Positions 8,935 to 18,326 of a stretch of 64,000 nucleotides of DNA are shown piece by piece (within the stretch, counting starts at the first letter, position 1; each line of letters opens with the position of its first letter). Under the pieces are notes generated by a model. The model was not told the origin of the DNA and ran no database searches. It saw nothing but the letters and a program-made list of their open reading frames with translations. The stretch comes from Moritella sp. PE36 (lineage in GTDB: Bacteria; Pseudomonadota; Gammaproteobacteria; Enterobacterales; Moritellaceae). The position numbers and the translations under genes are program-made. The stretch spans positions 50,228-114,227 of the forward strand of contig NZ_ABCQ01000011.1 in the NCBI RefSeq assembly GCF_000170855.1, in the 5' to 3' direction.

Positions 8935-11769
8935 ATGAAAAAGAAATTATTAGCACTCGCCATCGGCAGTGTATTATCCGCAGGCGCACAGGCGAGCATT
9001 AATGATATTATTATCAGCGAATATGTCGAAGGTACTAGTAACAATAAAGCCATTGAACTTACCAATACAGGTCCTGATAGTTATACCTTTCCAAGTAATA
9101 TCGAACTGCAATATAGTTCGTTTAGCAACCAAGTTCGAGATGCGGCAGGAGCCAATGTATTAGAAGGCGTTACAATTGCAGCAGGAGCAACAGTTGTTAT
9201 CTATAACGGTAGTGCAGACAGTACGTTAACAGATGCCATTACAGCAAGTGGCGTAACAGGTGTTAGAACGGCAAGCTTTGCTGAACAAGGTCACAATAGT
9301 TTAAATTTTAACGGAGATGATACCGTATCTCTTGTTGATACTACTGCCGGTACGGTTCTTGATGTTATTGGTGAAAACAGTGATTGGGGTGCCAATATCA
9401 CTTATCGTCGTAGACTATTAGACGGTGACTTAACACCTGTTCAATCATCAACATTTGTGCAAACAGAGTGGGAAGGATTTGCGACAGATAGCTTTGATGA
9501 CCTAGGAACAGCGACATATTCAGCATATCAAGCACCAATCAGTGCTGTAGCATTAGAAATGATACCTGCCGATGAAGGTTCATTTAAAGCAATGCTTGCA
9601 CGCTATGTTGATGTAGAAGTCATCATTAGCGCTGATATTGACCCTAATGAAGCAGGTGATCAAGGTTTAGTGATCACGCGTAGTTTTGGATTTAACGTCA
9701 ACGGCTACAGTAATAACATGAGCGCAGCCTACAAACGTGTAAATATTCAACCAAATCAGGAATTTACTGCAGGAAGTTCTTTCGCTGTAAATCAAGAAAA
9801 TGAGAACAAAAATAACACGCTCATCATTGACAGCGCTTCATCAGTTGACGATGGTGAAATAGCTTATTACCCAACATTTCATACGGATGCCGCCAATAAC
9901 GCTATCCGTATTAATGATAAAATTATAACGATACAAGGTAAAATCGTAGAAAGTGAATTTGGCTATAAACTCCTTGTAACAAAAGAAGTGGATAGTTCCA
10001 ACTTCGACCGAACTGAGCGACCAGTAAACCCAACGCTTAGTACAACGGTAGAAGATGGACATTTTGCCATCAAAATTGCGACTCAAAATGTATTGAATTT
10101 ATTCAACTCTCCATTTGGCGGAGCTGATAACTTGCATGGCGGAAATCGTGGTGCCAATACAGAGCTCGAATATTTACACCAAAAAGCCAAACTAGTAGAA
10201 GCTGTTTATGGCTTAGATGCTGATATTGTTGGCTTGATGGAAATAGAAAATAATGGTTTCTCAGATACCGGCACCATTGCTGAATTTGTAGATGCCATAA
10301 ATGCTAAATATTACAATCCTAGACCTGAAGATAAAAATGATCCAGAGTCATATGTTAATAAGTATGTATTTATTGGCTTCGATTCAAATGATGATACCGT
10401 ATTGGATGAACTAGATTCTATTGGTTCTGATGTTATCACATCCGGTATTATCTATCGTCCATCAAAAGTCAGTATCAAAAGTACTAAGATCATCCCTATG
10501 CCACAACAGCATGCGCCAGTAACTCGTGATGAGAATGGTAATGCAGTAATCGACCAAAAAGGTCTGGTATTAGAAAGTGGTGATAATTACCAACGAGATA
10601 CAGTGACAGCAACGTTTGTAGTAAACCAAACTGGTAAAAAATTGACAGTTGCAGTAAATCATTTTAAATCTAAAGGTTCGACTTGCCACGAAGATTGGGC
10701 AGGTGTTGACTTCAGCGCAGATCAATTTAACAGCGCTGGCCAGTATACAAATGATGACGGTAACGATGATGCACCTGATTTAGATTTTCAGGGACAATGT
10801 GAGAATTTCCGTGTTGCCGCGGCAGTACAACTCGGTGACGAATTAGAGAAAATCGGTGGTGATCGTGTCGTAATTGGCGATATGAATTCATACGCAAAAG
10901 AAGATCCTATTTTAGTTCTGACTAAAAATACAACTAATAAAGTGATCAAAACAGCACGTGATACTTTCATCGGTAAGACACCTCAGTTTAGTAAGTCAGG
11001 TGACCCAGTCGTCGTTGAAAAAACGTATGGCTACATTAGTGCAGTAGGTAAAAAAGATGAGGAACGTGGAGAAGTTAGCTGGAGTTATGCATACGATGAT
11101 TCAATTGGTTCTCTTGACCATATCTTAATTACACCGTCATTAGAGTCTCGCCTTATTGATGCAACAGACTGGCATATCAATGCAGCTGAATCCGTCTACT
11201 ACGATTACAGCACTTATCGTCTAGATGAGACAAATGGCCTAGTATTTTCAAAAGGTGAAAATGGATCTACTAATTTTGTTGTAGACGATGCATATCGTTC
11301 ATCAGATCACGATCCAGCCATTATGTCTATGTCATATAAATATGGCGAGGTAAGTGATGGTCAACTTCTCCACCTAGTTATTGAAAATGGTGCAGCCAAT
11401 ATTCCTTACAGTATCCCTGCCGCGACATCCGTAAAAGCGGGTGATACTGCAGAAATATCATTATCATCTGACGTTGATATGAGTGAGGTTTTACTTCCTA
11501 CAGTCGCTATCACTGCAGATGGCCAATCATTAGCTCATATTGAAGTATATGGCATAAATGCAGGCACTTATAACGCGACAATGACATTGGTGCGAGATGG
11601 TAAATTGATGTCTGAGTTTACTCAATCAATAACAATTGAAGTGGCAAAAACTGATTCATTGACACCAAAGATTGTCATACCAGAAAGCGATAAGTCGGGC
11701 GGTTCATTCGGTATCTTCGGTATTTTATCACTATTAGGTTTAGGTTTCTTACGTCGTACTAAAGCGTAA
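8935..11769 (+). CDS. exeM: ExeM/NucH-family extracellular endonuclease with GlyGly-CTERM tail
   Basis: 944 residues. After a signal peptide (cleavage near AQA-SIN) comes a lamin-tail-like domain (about 21-130, IIISEYVEGTSNNKAIEL), then an OB-like middle (about 215-365). An endonuclease/exonuclease/phosphatase domain follows from about 375 to 800: TQNVLNLFN, GLMEIENNG, VNHFKSKGS, IGDMNSY, SLDHILIT, SSDHDP. The C-terminus has SGGSFGIFG, a hydrophobic segment and RRTK, the GlyGly-CTERM signal processed by rhombosortase after type II secretion. It would degrade extracellular DNA at or near the cell surface. It is codirectional with the porin upstream (52 bp) and the endonuclease I gene downstream. 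Confidence 0.93.
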   Translation: MKKKLLALAIGSVLSAGAQASINDIIISEYVEGTSNNKAIELTNTGPDSYTFPSNIELQYSSFSNQVRDAAGANVLEGVTIAAGATVVIYNGSADSTLTDAITASGVTGVRTASFAEQGHNSLNFNGDDTVSLVDTTAGTVLDVIGENSDWGANITYRRRLLDGDLTPVQSSTFVQTEWEGFATDSFDDLGTATYSAYQAPISAVALEMIPADEGSFKAMLARYVDVEVIISADIDPNEAGDQGLVITRSFGFNVNGYSNNMSAAYKRVNIQPNQEFTAGSSFAVNQENENKNNTLIIDSASSVDDGEIAYYPTFHTDAANNAIRINDKIITIQGKIVESEFGYKLLVTKEVDSSNFDRTERPVNPTLSTTVEDGHFAIKIATQNVLNLFNSPFGGADNLHGGNRGANTELEYLHQKAKLVEAVYGLDADIVGLMEIENNGFSDTGTIAEFVDAINAKYYNPRPEDKNDPESYVNKYVFIGFDSNDDTVLDELDSIGSDVITSGIIYRPSKVSIKSTKIIPMPQQHAPVTRDENGNAVIDQKGLVLESGDNYQRDTVTATFVVNQTGKKLTVAVNHFKSKGSTCHEDWAGVDFSADQFNSAGQYTNDDGNDDAPDLDFQGQCENFRVAAAVQLGDELEKIGGDRVVIGDMNSYAKEDPILVLTKNTTNKVIKTARDTFIGKTPQFSKSGDPVVVEKTYGYISAVGKKDEERGEVSWSYAYDDSIGSLDHILITPSLESRLIDATDWHINAAESVYYDYSTYRLDETNGLVFSKGENGSTNFVVDDAYRSSDHDPAIMSMSYKYGEVSDGQLLHLVIENGAANIPYSIPAATSVKAGDTAEISLSSDVDMSEVLLPTVAITADGQSLAHIEVYGINAGTYNATMTLVRDGKLMSEFTQSITIEVAKTDSLTPKIVIPESDKSGGSFGIFGILSLLGLGFLRRTKA

Positions 11770-11910
11770 TAAATGGCTATCTAATTTAACGACAAGACAA
11801 GTAATCACTTATTACTGAGATCTAGGATATCAGTAATAAGTTATTTGATGTGATTGCTATTCGTCAATCGTTAACAATCCTCTTTAAGCTAAATTTATAG
11901 GTAACTAAAT

Positions 11911-13350
11911 ATGAATAACAAAACCAAAATAGCCATTGCGCTATTATCACTTACCTCGCTGGTTGCGTGTGATAGCAGTGATGAAACGGCAACAATTAGT
12001 AGTAACACAACTGTCGGAGTGACCGCGCCTGCTGGCGTCGATGTAGCTGTTAATGGTAGTTTTGAAAATTGGGAGGCTGATGGCACACCTACTGCTTGGC
12101 CAACCATTGATTCAGGAATAACCGTCACTCAAAATCAAAATATTGATTTTGTTAAAACAGATTTAAATTCTGCCATTGTTACGCTTACGAGTACTAGTAA
12201 CCAAGATTTCCGTCAAAATTTAGATGTGGTCGGTGGTAAAACTTACACCATGACTATGTCTATTTATCATACAGAGGGCGGAATGAAAATACGCGCTTAT
12301 ATGGGGGGGAATTACGCGGATTATAACAATAATCGATCTGATCCTGCCTTAGTGAATCAGTGGCAAGATTATAGCTTTGAGTATGCAGCGACTGACACTA
12401 AGAATATCGAAATTGGTATGCGTTTTTATGATTATGGTTCTTTTGATGGTGAAGAAATTGTCTATATCGATAACCTAACCGTAATGGAAACGGGTGAAGA
12501 TGTAGAGCCTGCACCTCTTCTACCACCACCTCGTATTGGTGATGATCCAGAAGCCCTAAAAGCATATTATCAGAGTGCTGAAGGCAAAACCGATTTTGAA
12601 TTAAAAACGGCACTTTATAATATAATTAAAGGTCATACTAACAAAACTTATGGCGATTTATGGACTTTCATGTCTACTTACTCATTAGATACTTATTATG
12701 AAAATGATAATACTATCTTAGATATGTACACAGAGATCCCTTCTGCATCAGATAGTTTCAATTTCAGACCTGGTGCTACCGATGATGGTGGTAATCAATG
12801 CGGTAATTACTCAGCTGAAGGTGACTGTTATAACCGTGAACACTCTTTCCCAAAAAGCTGGTTTAACGATGCTTATCCTATGTATAGCGATGTTCATCAT
12901 CTTTTTGCAACAGATGGCTTTGTAAATGGTAAACGTAGTAACTACCCGTATGGTGAAGTTGAAACCGCTACTTATACATCATCGAATGGCAGTAAATTAG
13001 GCTCACCAACGGCAGCAACAACAACGCTAGGCTTTACGGGCGATACCGTATTTGAACCGATTGATGAATTTAAAGGTGATTTAGCCAGAACTTATTTTTA
13101 CATGGCAACGCGTTATGAAGAGACAATTGGCTCATGGGAAACTAACTCTACAAACTCAGATGCTGTATTAGATGGTAGTAAAGATGCAGTATTTGAACCT
13201 TGGGTAATTGCGATGTTAAAACGCTGGAACGAAAATGATCCAGTAAGCCCGAAAGAACAATATCGTAATGATGCAGCATTTCAATATCAAGGTAACCGTA
13301 ATCCGTTTGTAGATCATCCTGAATATGTAAGCGAAATTTGGGGTAACTAA
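11911..13350 (+). CDS. Endonuclease I-family lipoprotein with N-terminal beta-sandwich module
   Basis: 479 residues. The lipobox in LLSLTSLVAC predicts a lipoprotein. Residues about 50-195 (NGSFENWEADGTPTAW through VYIDNLTVME) resemble the carbohydrate-binding-module-like beta-sandwich often fused to secreted hydrolases. The catalytic endonuclease I domain fills the rest, with CYNREHSFPKSWF (catalytic His), DVHHLFATDGFVNGKRSNYPYG and RNPFVDHPEYV. E. coli EndA and Vibrio Dns have only the catalytic part and are periplasmic or secreted. Here a surface-held, non-specific nuclease is likely. It follows exeM by 141 bp and converges on the second ushA. Confidence 0.9.
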   Translation: MNNKTKIAIALLSLTSLVACDSSDETATISSNTTVGVTAPAGVDVAVNGSFENWEADGTPTAWPTIDSGITVTQNQNIDFVKTDLNSAIVTLTSTSNQDFRQNLDVVGGKTYTMTMSIYHTEGGMKIRAYMGGNYADYNNNRSDPALVNQWQDYSFEYAATDTKNIEIGMRFYDYGSFDGEEIVYIDNLTVMETGEDVEPAPLLPPPRIGDDPEALKAYYQSAEGKTDFELKTALYNIIKGHTNKTYGDLWTFMSTYSLDTYYENDNTILDMYTEIPSASDSFNFRPGATDDGGNQCGNYSAEGDCYNREHSFPKSWFNDAYPMYSDVHHLFATDGFVNGKRSNYPYGEVETATYTSSNGSKLGSPTAATTTLGFTGDTVFEPIDEFKGDLARTYFYMATRYEETIGSWETNSTNSDAVLDGSKDAVFEPWVIAMLKRWNENDPVSPKEQYRNDAAFQYQGNRNPFVDHPEYVSEIWGN

Positions 13351-13380
13351 TCGTTACTTTTACTCGAATAAATAAAAAAA

Positions 13381-13411
13381 GGCGAATAAACATCAGTTTA
13401 TTCGCCTTTTT
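13381..13411. terminator. Bidirectional rho-independent terminator
   Basis: A perfect 10-bp stem, GGCGAATAAA/TTTATTCGCC, with a six-base loop, flanked by A7 on the left and T5 on the right. It works in both directions and separates the converging endonuclease I and ushA copy 2 genes. Confidence 0.92.
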
Positions 13412-13467
13412 AATCACTTCACTTTATGACCGCATGTGATTGCGATTTAAAAAATTACATATTTATA

Positions 13468-15117
13468 TTAATTGTAAACCATTTCACTTTTTGGCTCAAA
13501 ATCAGCGACGTTAATCGGTGAGTTGGCTTCAATGTACTCTTTCAGTACTTCTGCATCTACATAACCAGTATTGACAAAGGCAGAGTGTGTAGTGATTTTT
13601 GGATAACCATCACCGCCCGCTGCATTGAACGATGGAATAGTGAAACGATAGGTTTTAGCTAGGTCGATATCTTTACCCGCAATGGCCACGTTAGACACTT
13701 GCCCGTTTGCAACAGTCATTGAGATCCCAGCGAATTGTGCGAATGCACCAGAGTCTTTCATCTTAGTGCCGACTACATTTAAATAATCCATCACTTCAGC
13801 ACCTGTCATATCAACATAAGTGATGATATTGCCGAACGGTTGTACCGTTAATACATCTTTATAAGTGATGTCACCGGCATCGATTGACGCACGTACACCA
13901 CCAGAATTCATGATACCGAAGTCTGCTTTTGCACGTTGCATGTGTGCTGTTGCGATCAAGCGACCAAGGTTTGTTTGGTTGTTACGTACAACGTTACGAT
14001 CACCTTGTAATAGACCATCAGACTGACCAATCTTGATGTTTAATGCAACTTGGCCTTTTTCCTGAAACGGTTTTAACTTTGCGAATACAGCTGGATCTTG
14101 AGCGATCTCATCTTGAATAAGCACACGCACTTTTTTACCATCAACTTTAATTTTTTTCTTTAAGTTAACCGGTATAAGGTTATAAGCTTGCAGTGTGAAC
14201 TCACCGTTTTTGAAGGTGTAATCAGCACGACCTACGTATTTACCCCATTCATGTGCTTGCACGATATAAGTACCATTTTGCACGTCAGGCGCACAGTCTT
14301 GACCAGGTTTGAATTTTGCGTATTCAGCGCCCTCCATACACACAGGCTCTTGTGAATGACCGCCCACGATCATGTCGAGATCGCCTTCGTTCAGGTAGCG
14401 TGCCAATTGCACATCACCCGGTGCATTGGAACCGTTGTCACCGTTAAGATAATGACCCATGTGCGTGGCTGCAATGATCACATCTGGATTTTCAGTTGCT
14501 TTTAATTCAGCGATTAATGCTTTGGCTTCCACTTTTGGATCGCGGAATTCTAATTCACCGATAAATTCAGGATTACCGATCTTGGCTGTATCTTCAGTCG
14601 TTAGGCCGATAACCGCAATTTTGATACCGTCTTTATTAAAGATCTTGTACGCGTCGAACATGCGCTTGCCATCTTTATAGATATTAGCAGAAATGAAGGG
14701 GAAGTTTGCCCAACCTTCTTGTTTGGCTAATACGTCGAGTGAATTATCGAATTCATGGTTACCTAATGTCATCGCATCGTAACCAATCATGTTCATACCG
14801 ATGAAATCGGGTTCAGCATCTTGCAGATCTGATTCCGGTACACCAGTATTAATATCACCACCCGATAACAGCAGTACCGAACCGCCTTCGGCTTTAACCT
14901 CAGCGCGGATATTATTAATCAGCGTGGCACGTGCCGCCATACCGCGTTCACCGTATTTATTCTGCCAAAAATTACCGTGGTTATCATTTGTATGAAGAAT
15001 GGTGAGATTATATTCTTTATCTTGTGTCCATTCGTGCTGAGGCTGTTGGTCAGCTGTAGCGCAACCAGTTGCAATGGCAATCGTTAAAGCAGAGAGCGCA
15101 ATATTTTTAAGTTTCAT
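13468..15117 (-). CDS. ushA: UshA-type 5'-nucleotidase / UDP-sugar hydrolase lipoprotein, copy 2
   Basis: 549 residues with its own lipoprotein signal (LTIAIATGC). From YNLTILHTND onward it differs from copy 1 (5989-7656) at only about two dozen residues by my count, while the first ~35 residues are clearly different. All metallophosphatase and C-terminal clamp motifs (GNHEFDN, MNSGGVRAS, FNAAGGDGYP) are intact, so both copies should be active. DNA identity is patchy: some stretches are base-identical, others differ at many third positions, as gene conversion would leave. The distinct leaders and flanks suggest different regulation. Confidence 0.92.
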   Translation of the reverse strand: MKLKNIALSALTIAIATGCATADQQPQHEWTQDKEYNLTILHTNDNHGNFWQNKYGERGMAARATLINNIRAEVKAEGGSVLLLSGGDINTGVPESDLQDAEPDFIGMNMIGYDAMTLGNHEFDNSLDVLAKQEGWANFPFISANIYKDGKRMFDAYKIFNKDGIKIAVIGLTTEDTAKIGNPEFIGELEFRDPKVEAKALIAELKATENPDVIIAATHMGHYLNGDNGSNAPGDVQLARYLNEGDLDMIVGGHSQEPVCMEGAEYAKFKPGQDCAPDVQNGTYIVQAHEWGKYVGRADYTFKNGEFTLQAYNLIPVNLKKKIKVDGKKVRVLIQDEIAQDPAVFAKLKPFQEKGQVALNIKIGQSDGLLQGDRNVVRNNQTNLGRLIATAHMQRAKADFGIMNSGGVRASIDAGDITYKDVLTVQPFGNIITYVDMTGAEVMDYLNVVGTKMKDSGAFAQFAGISMTVANGQVSNVAIAGKDIDLAKTYRFTIPSFNAAGGDGYPKITTHSAFVNTGYVDAEVLKEYIEANSPINVADFEPKSEMVYN

Positions 15118-15303
15118 AAGGTAGTCCGATTAATCAGGAATGTGAGAAAAATAAAACCTTTATTTAAAATAACAGGCTTTATGTTGGATAATACTATTAA
15201 ATTTATAAGCTTAGAACCAGTAGTAAGCGTTAACGTAACCTAGCGCATAAAGTGCAGCCTAATACAGGGCATTATCGAGGGGGCATTCATAAATAAGCAA
15301 AAA

Positions 15304-15334
15304 AATACCTATCAACGCTTCGTTGACAGGTATT
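15304..15334 (-). terminator. Rho-independent terminator of the opp operon
   Basis: AATACCT/AGGTATT and TCAACG/CGTTGA form a stem with one A-C mismatch and a tight loop. On the minus strand it is followed by TTTTTGC. It begins about 50 bases after the oppF stop codon. Confidence 0.85.
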
Positions 15335-15383
15335 AGGTGTTATGACTATTTTATTTTGTACTTAGACCTTTATAGCAAAGACA

Positions 15384-16433
15384 TTAAGCCACCAGCAAAC
15401 AAGATACTGCATGTGTTTCATCACCAGCAAGCTGAGGTTTGGTCTCGGCACAACTTGCTTTCGCAACAGGGCAGCGGGTACGGAATACGCAGCCTGATGG
15501 TGGGTTTAACGGTGATGGTAAATCACCTTCCAGCATTTCAATTTTTTTCTGACGCTCAAGTATCGGATCAGGAATAGGCACGGCCGACATCAGTGCTTTG
15601 GTGTACGGATGCTTTGGCTCTGCAAACAAGGCTTTTGACTCACCCACTTCGACAGCATTACCAAGATACATCACCAATACCCGATCTGAAATGTGTTTCA
15701 CAATCGATAAATCATGGGCGATAAAAATCAGGCTTAAACCCAGTTCTTTCTGCAGGGATTGTAATAAGTTCACCACCTGTGCTTGAATCGATACATCCAA
15801 TGCCGACACCGGTTCATCACAGATAATCATTTTAGGTTTTAAAATAAGTGCACGGGCAATACCAATACGTTGACACTGACCACCCGAGAACTCATGCGGA
15901 TAACGGTTGATCACGTTTGCCAATAAACCTACCTTGGTCATCATATCCTTCACCTGCTCTTTCACTTCCACTTTAGATAACTGTGGAAAGAAAGTGCGTA
16001 GCGGCTCGGCAATAATATCACCCACTGTCATACGTGGATTGAGTGACGCTAGCGGATCTTGGAAAATCATTTGAATTTCTTTACGCTTTTCACGCATTTC
16101 ATTGTACGGTAACCGCGTTAAATCTTGACCTAACCAAACCACATTACCAGCGGCTGCTGGCACAAGCCCAATTAAGGCGCGGGCAAACGTCGATTTACCA
16201 CAACCCGATTCCCCGACTATACCTAGCGTTTCACCTTCGTATAACTTGATACTGACACCGTCAACGGCTTTAAGCTTGCTCGGCTTCGCCCAAGGCCATA
16301 ACGACTTCGACGGAATATCAAACTGCACCTTCAGGTCATTCACTTCTAATAGCAGTTTTCTGTCGGCGACTCTATTTGTCTTTGCCGCTTTTACAGCAAC
16401 AGGTTCTTGCTTTACTACATCAGTCATTACCAT
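15384..16433 (-). CDS. oppF: Oligopeptide ABC transporter ATP-binding protein OppF
   Basis: 349 residues. One ABC domain with Walker [10 protein letters not shown], signature FSGGQCQRIGIARAL and Walker [13 protein letters not shown], followed by the oligopeptide-specific C-terminal extension with a Cys cluster (CVFRTRCPVAKASC). Together with OppD it energises peptide import through OppBC. The start overlaps the end of oppD by seven bases, indicating translational coupling. Last gene of oppABCDF, followed by a strong terminator. Confidence 0.94.
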   Translation of the reverse strand: MVMTDVVKQEPVAVKAAKTNRVADRKLLLEVNDLKVQFDIPSKSLWPWAKPSKLKAVDGVSIKLYEGETLGIVGESGCGKSTFARALIGLVPAAAGNVVWLGQDLTRLPYNEMREKRKEIQMIFQDPLASLNPRMTVGDIIAEPLRTFFPQLSKVEVKEQVKDMMTKVGLLANVINRYPHEFSGGQCQRIGIARALILKPKMIICDEPVSALDVSIQAQVVNLLQSLQKELGLSLIFIAHDLSIVKHISDRVLVMYLGNAVEVGESKALFAEPKHPYTKALMSAVPIPDPILERQKKIEMLEGDLPSPLNPPSGCVFRTRCPVAKASCAETKPQLAGDETHAVSCLLVA

Positions 16434-17392
16434 GTCCCCTGGTCTGAGAAGCAGGCACGTAAACGATCGCCAGCAAACGGGATTAATTGCGGTTGTTCTT
16501 GTTTACAGTGTTCTTGTACACGATGACAACGATCTTGATATGCACAACCTTTTGGCAATGCTAACAAGTTAGGTGGATTACCCGGAATAGTCGGTAAAAC
16601 ATCATGCTCGGTATCTAAACGTGGTATAGATTTCAGCAGCCCTTCAGTATAAGGGTGGCTTGGAGTATAGAAGATGTCATTTACCTTGCCATACTCCATG
16701 GTACGGCCAGCATACATCACCAATACCTTGTCACAACTGCCCGCCACTACACCTAGATCATGGGTGATCATAATAATCGCAGTATTAAACTGGTCTTTTA
16801 ATTCATTCAACAGCTGCATGATCTGTGCTTGAATGGTTACGTCTAATGCGGTTGTCGGTTCATCTGCAATCAGCAGTTTAGGACGACATAACAATGCCAT
16901 TGCGATCATTACACGCTGACGCATACCACCCGAGAATTCATGGGGATACATATTAATGCGCACGCGAGCATCCGGGATTTTCACCGCTTCTAGCATAAAT
17001 ACCGATTCTTCAAAGGCCTCTTTGCGTGACATACCTTTATGATGCGTTAGTACTTCCATCATCTGTTCACTGACCTTCATGTAAGGGTTCAATGATGTCA
17101 TCGGATCTTGGAAAATCATCGCAATCTGTTCTGCACGCACATGATTTAATTCTTTTTCTGGTAGATTTAAGATCTCACGACCTTCAAATTTAGCACTGCC
17201 AGAAATAATGCCATTCTTTGCTAATAGTCCCATGATAGCGAACACAGTTTGTGATTTACCGGAACCAGACTCACCCACAATACCCAGGGTTTCACCCGGT
17301 TCCAGTGAGAAATTCAAATCATTAACAGCAGTTACAGTGCCGTCTGGGGTGGTGAACTCGACTCTAAGGTCTTTTACATCTAATAAACTCAT
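16427..17392 (-). CDS. oppD: Oligopeptide ABC transporter ATP-binding protein OppD
   Basis: 321 residues. Walker [10 protein letters not shown] (last residue Gln in place of the usual Ser/Thr), signature [15 protein letters not shown], Walker [13 protein letters not shown] and the peptide-transporter C-terminal block CAYQDRCHRVQEHC. In E. coli OppD the Walker A also ends in SQ, so this is a family trait and not a defect. It pairs with OppF. Twenty-one bases separate it from oppC. Confidence 0.94.
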   Translation of the reverse strand: MSLLDVKDLRVEFTTPDGTVTAVNDLNFSLEPGETLGIVGESGSGKSQTVFAIMGLLAKNGIISGSAKFEGREILNLPEKELNHVRAEQIAMIFQDPMTSLNPYMKVSEQMMEVLTHHKGMSRKEAFEESVFMLEAVKIPDARVRINMYPHEFSGGMRQRVMIAMALLCRPKLLIADEPTTALDVTIQAQIMQLLNELKDQFNTAIIMITHDLGVVAGSCDKVLVMYAGRTMEYGKVNDIFYTPSHPYTEGLLKSIPRLDTEHDVLPTIPGNPPNLLALPKGCAYQDRCHRVQEHCKQEQPQLIPFAGDRLRACFSDQGTW

Positions 17393-17413
17393 AATGCTTC
17401 CTTAATCTTATTC

Positions 17414-18316
17414 TTATCGGTCTTTTGGATCTAATGCGTCACGAAGACCATCACCCACATAGTTAAAGCAGAACAGTGTGACTACCATGAATAGCGCAGG
17501 AAAACCTAATTGCCAAATTGCTATTTCCATCGTTTGTGCACCTTCTTGCAATAACGCTCCCCAACTGGTCATAGGCTCTTGCACGCCTAAGCCGAGGAAG
17601 CTAAGAAAAGATTCAGTTAAAATCATACTTGGAATAAGTAGCGTTGAATAAACGGCAACGATACCTAATACGTTCGGTACGATATGGCGGGTAATAATGC
17701 CCCACTTGCTAACACCACAAACATGGGCAGCTTCGATGAACTCTTTACCGCGTAAACTTAGCGTTTGACCACGGACAATACGCGCCATGTCTAACCACGC
17801 AATCGCACCAATCGCCACAAAGATTAAGATAATGTCACGACCAAAGAAGGTCACTAACACAATGACCAAAAACATGAATGGAATAGCGTAAAGGATCTCA
17901 AGGATACGCATCATCACCCTGTCAGTTTTACCACCGATAAAGCCCGATGCAGCGCCGTACAATGTGCCGATAAGCACAGCAACGAATGCACCCATCACAC
18001 CAACCATCATCGAAATACGACCACCGATAAAGGTACGTACTAATAAATCACGCCCTAAACTGTCAGTACCAAACCAATGTTCTGCCGAAGGAGCCTGATG
18101 CATCGCATACCAATCGGTATCATCAAACGCATATTGACTCAACATAGGGACGAAGATCACTGACAGTGTGATCAAAAATAAAATGAATAAACTGACCATC
18201 GCAGCTTTATTACGCATGAAACGAATACGCGCATCCTGCCATAAACTGCGGCCTTCAATTTCTAAATTTGTCGAGAAGTTGTTTAGTGCTTCTACTTTAT
18301 CTGTTTTAGATAACAT
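17414..18316 (-). CDS. oppC: Oligopeptide ABC transporter permease OppC
   Basis: The ORF opens at 18358 inside oppB, but MLSKTDKVEAL at 18316 is preceded by an AGG-type ribosome site, starts just after the oppB stop at 18327 and gives 300 residues, the usual OppC size. There are about six membrane segments and the EAA loop that docks on the ATPase (EFIEAAHVCGVSKWGIITRHIVPN). It forms the inner-membrane pore with OppB. Confidence 0.93.
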   Translation of the reverse strand: MLSKTDKVEALNNFSTNLEIEGRSLWQDARIRFMRNKAAMVSLFILFLITLSVIFVPMLSQYAFDDTDWYAMHQAPSAEHWFGTDSLGRDLLVRTFIGGRISMMVGVMGAFVAVLIGTLYGAASGFIGGKTDRVMMRILEILYAIPFMFLVIVLVTFFGRDIILIFVAIGAIAWLDMARIVRGQTLSLRGKEFIEAAHVCGVSKWGIITRHIVPNVLGIVAVYSTLLIPSMILTESFLSFLGLGVQEPMTSWGALLQEGAQTMEIAIWQLGFPALFMVVTLFCFNYVGDGLRDALDPKDR

Positions 18317-18326
18317 ACCTAATCCC

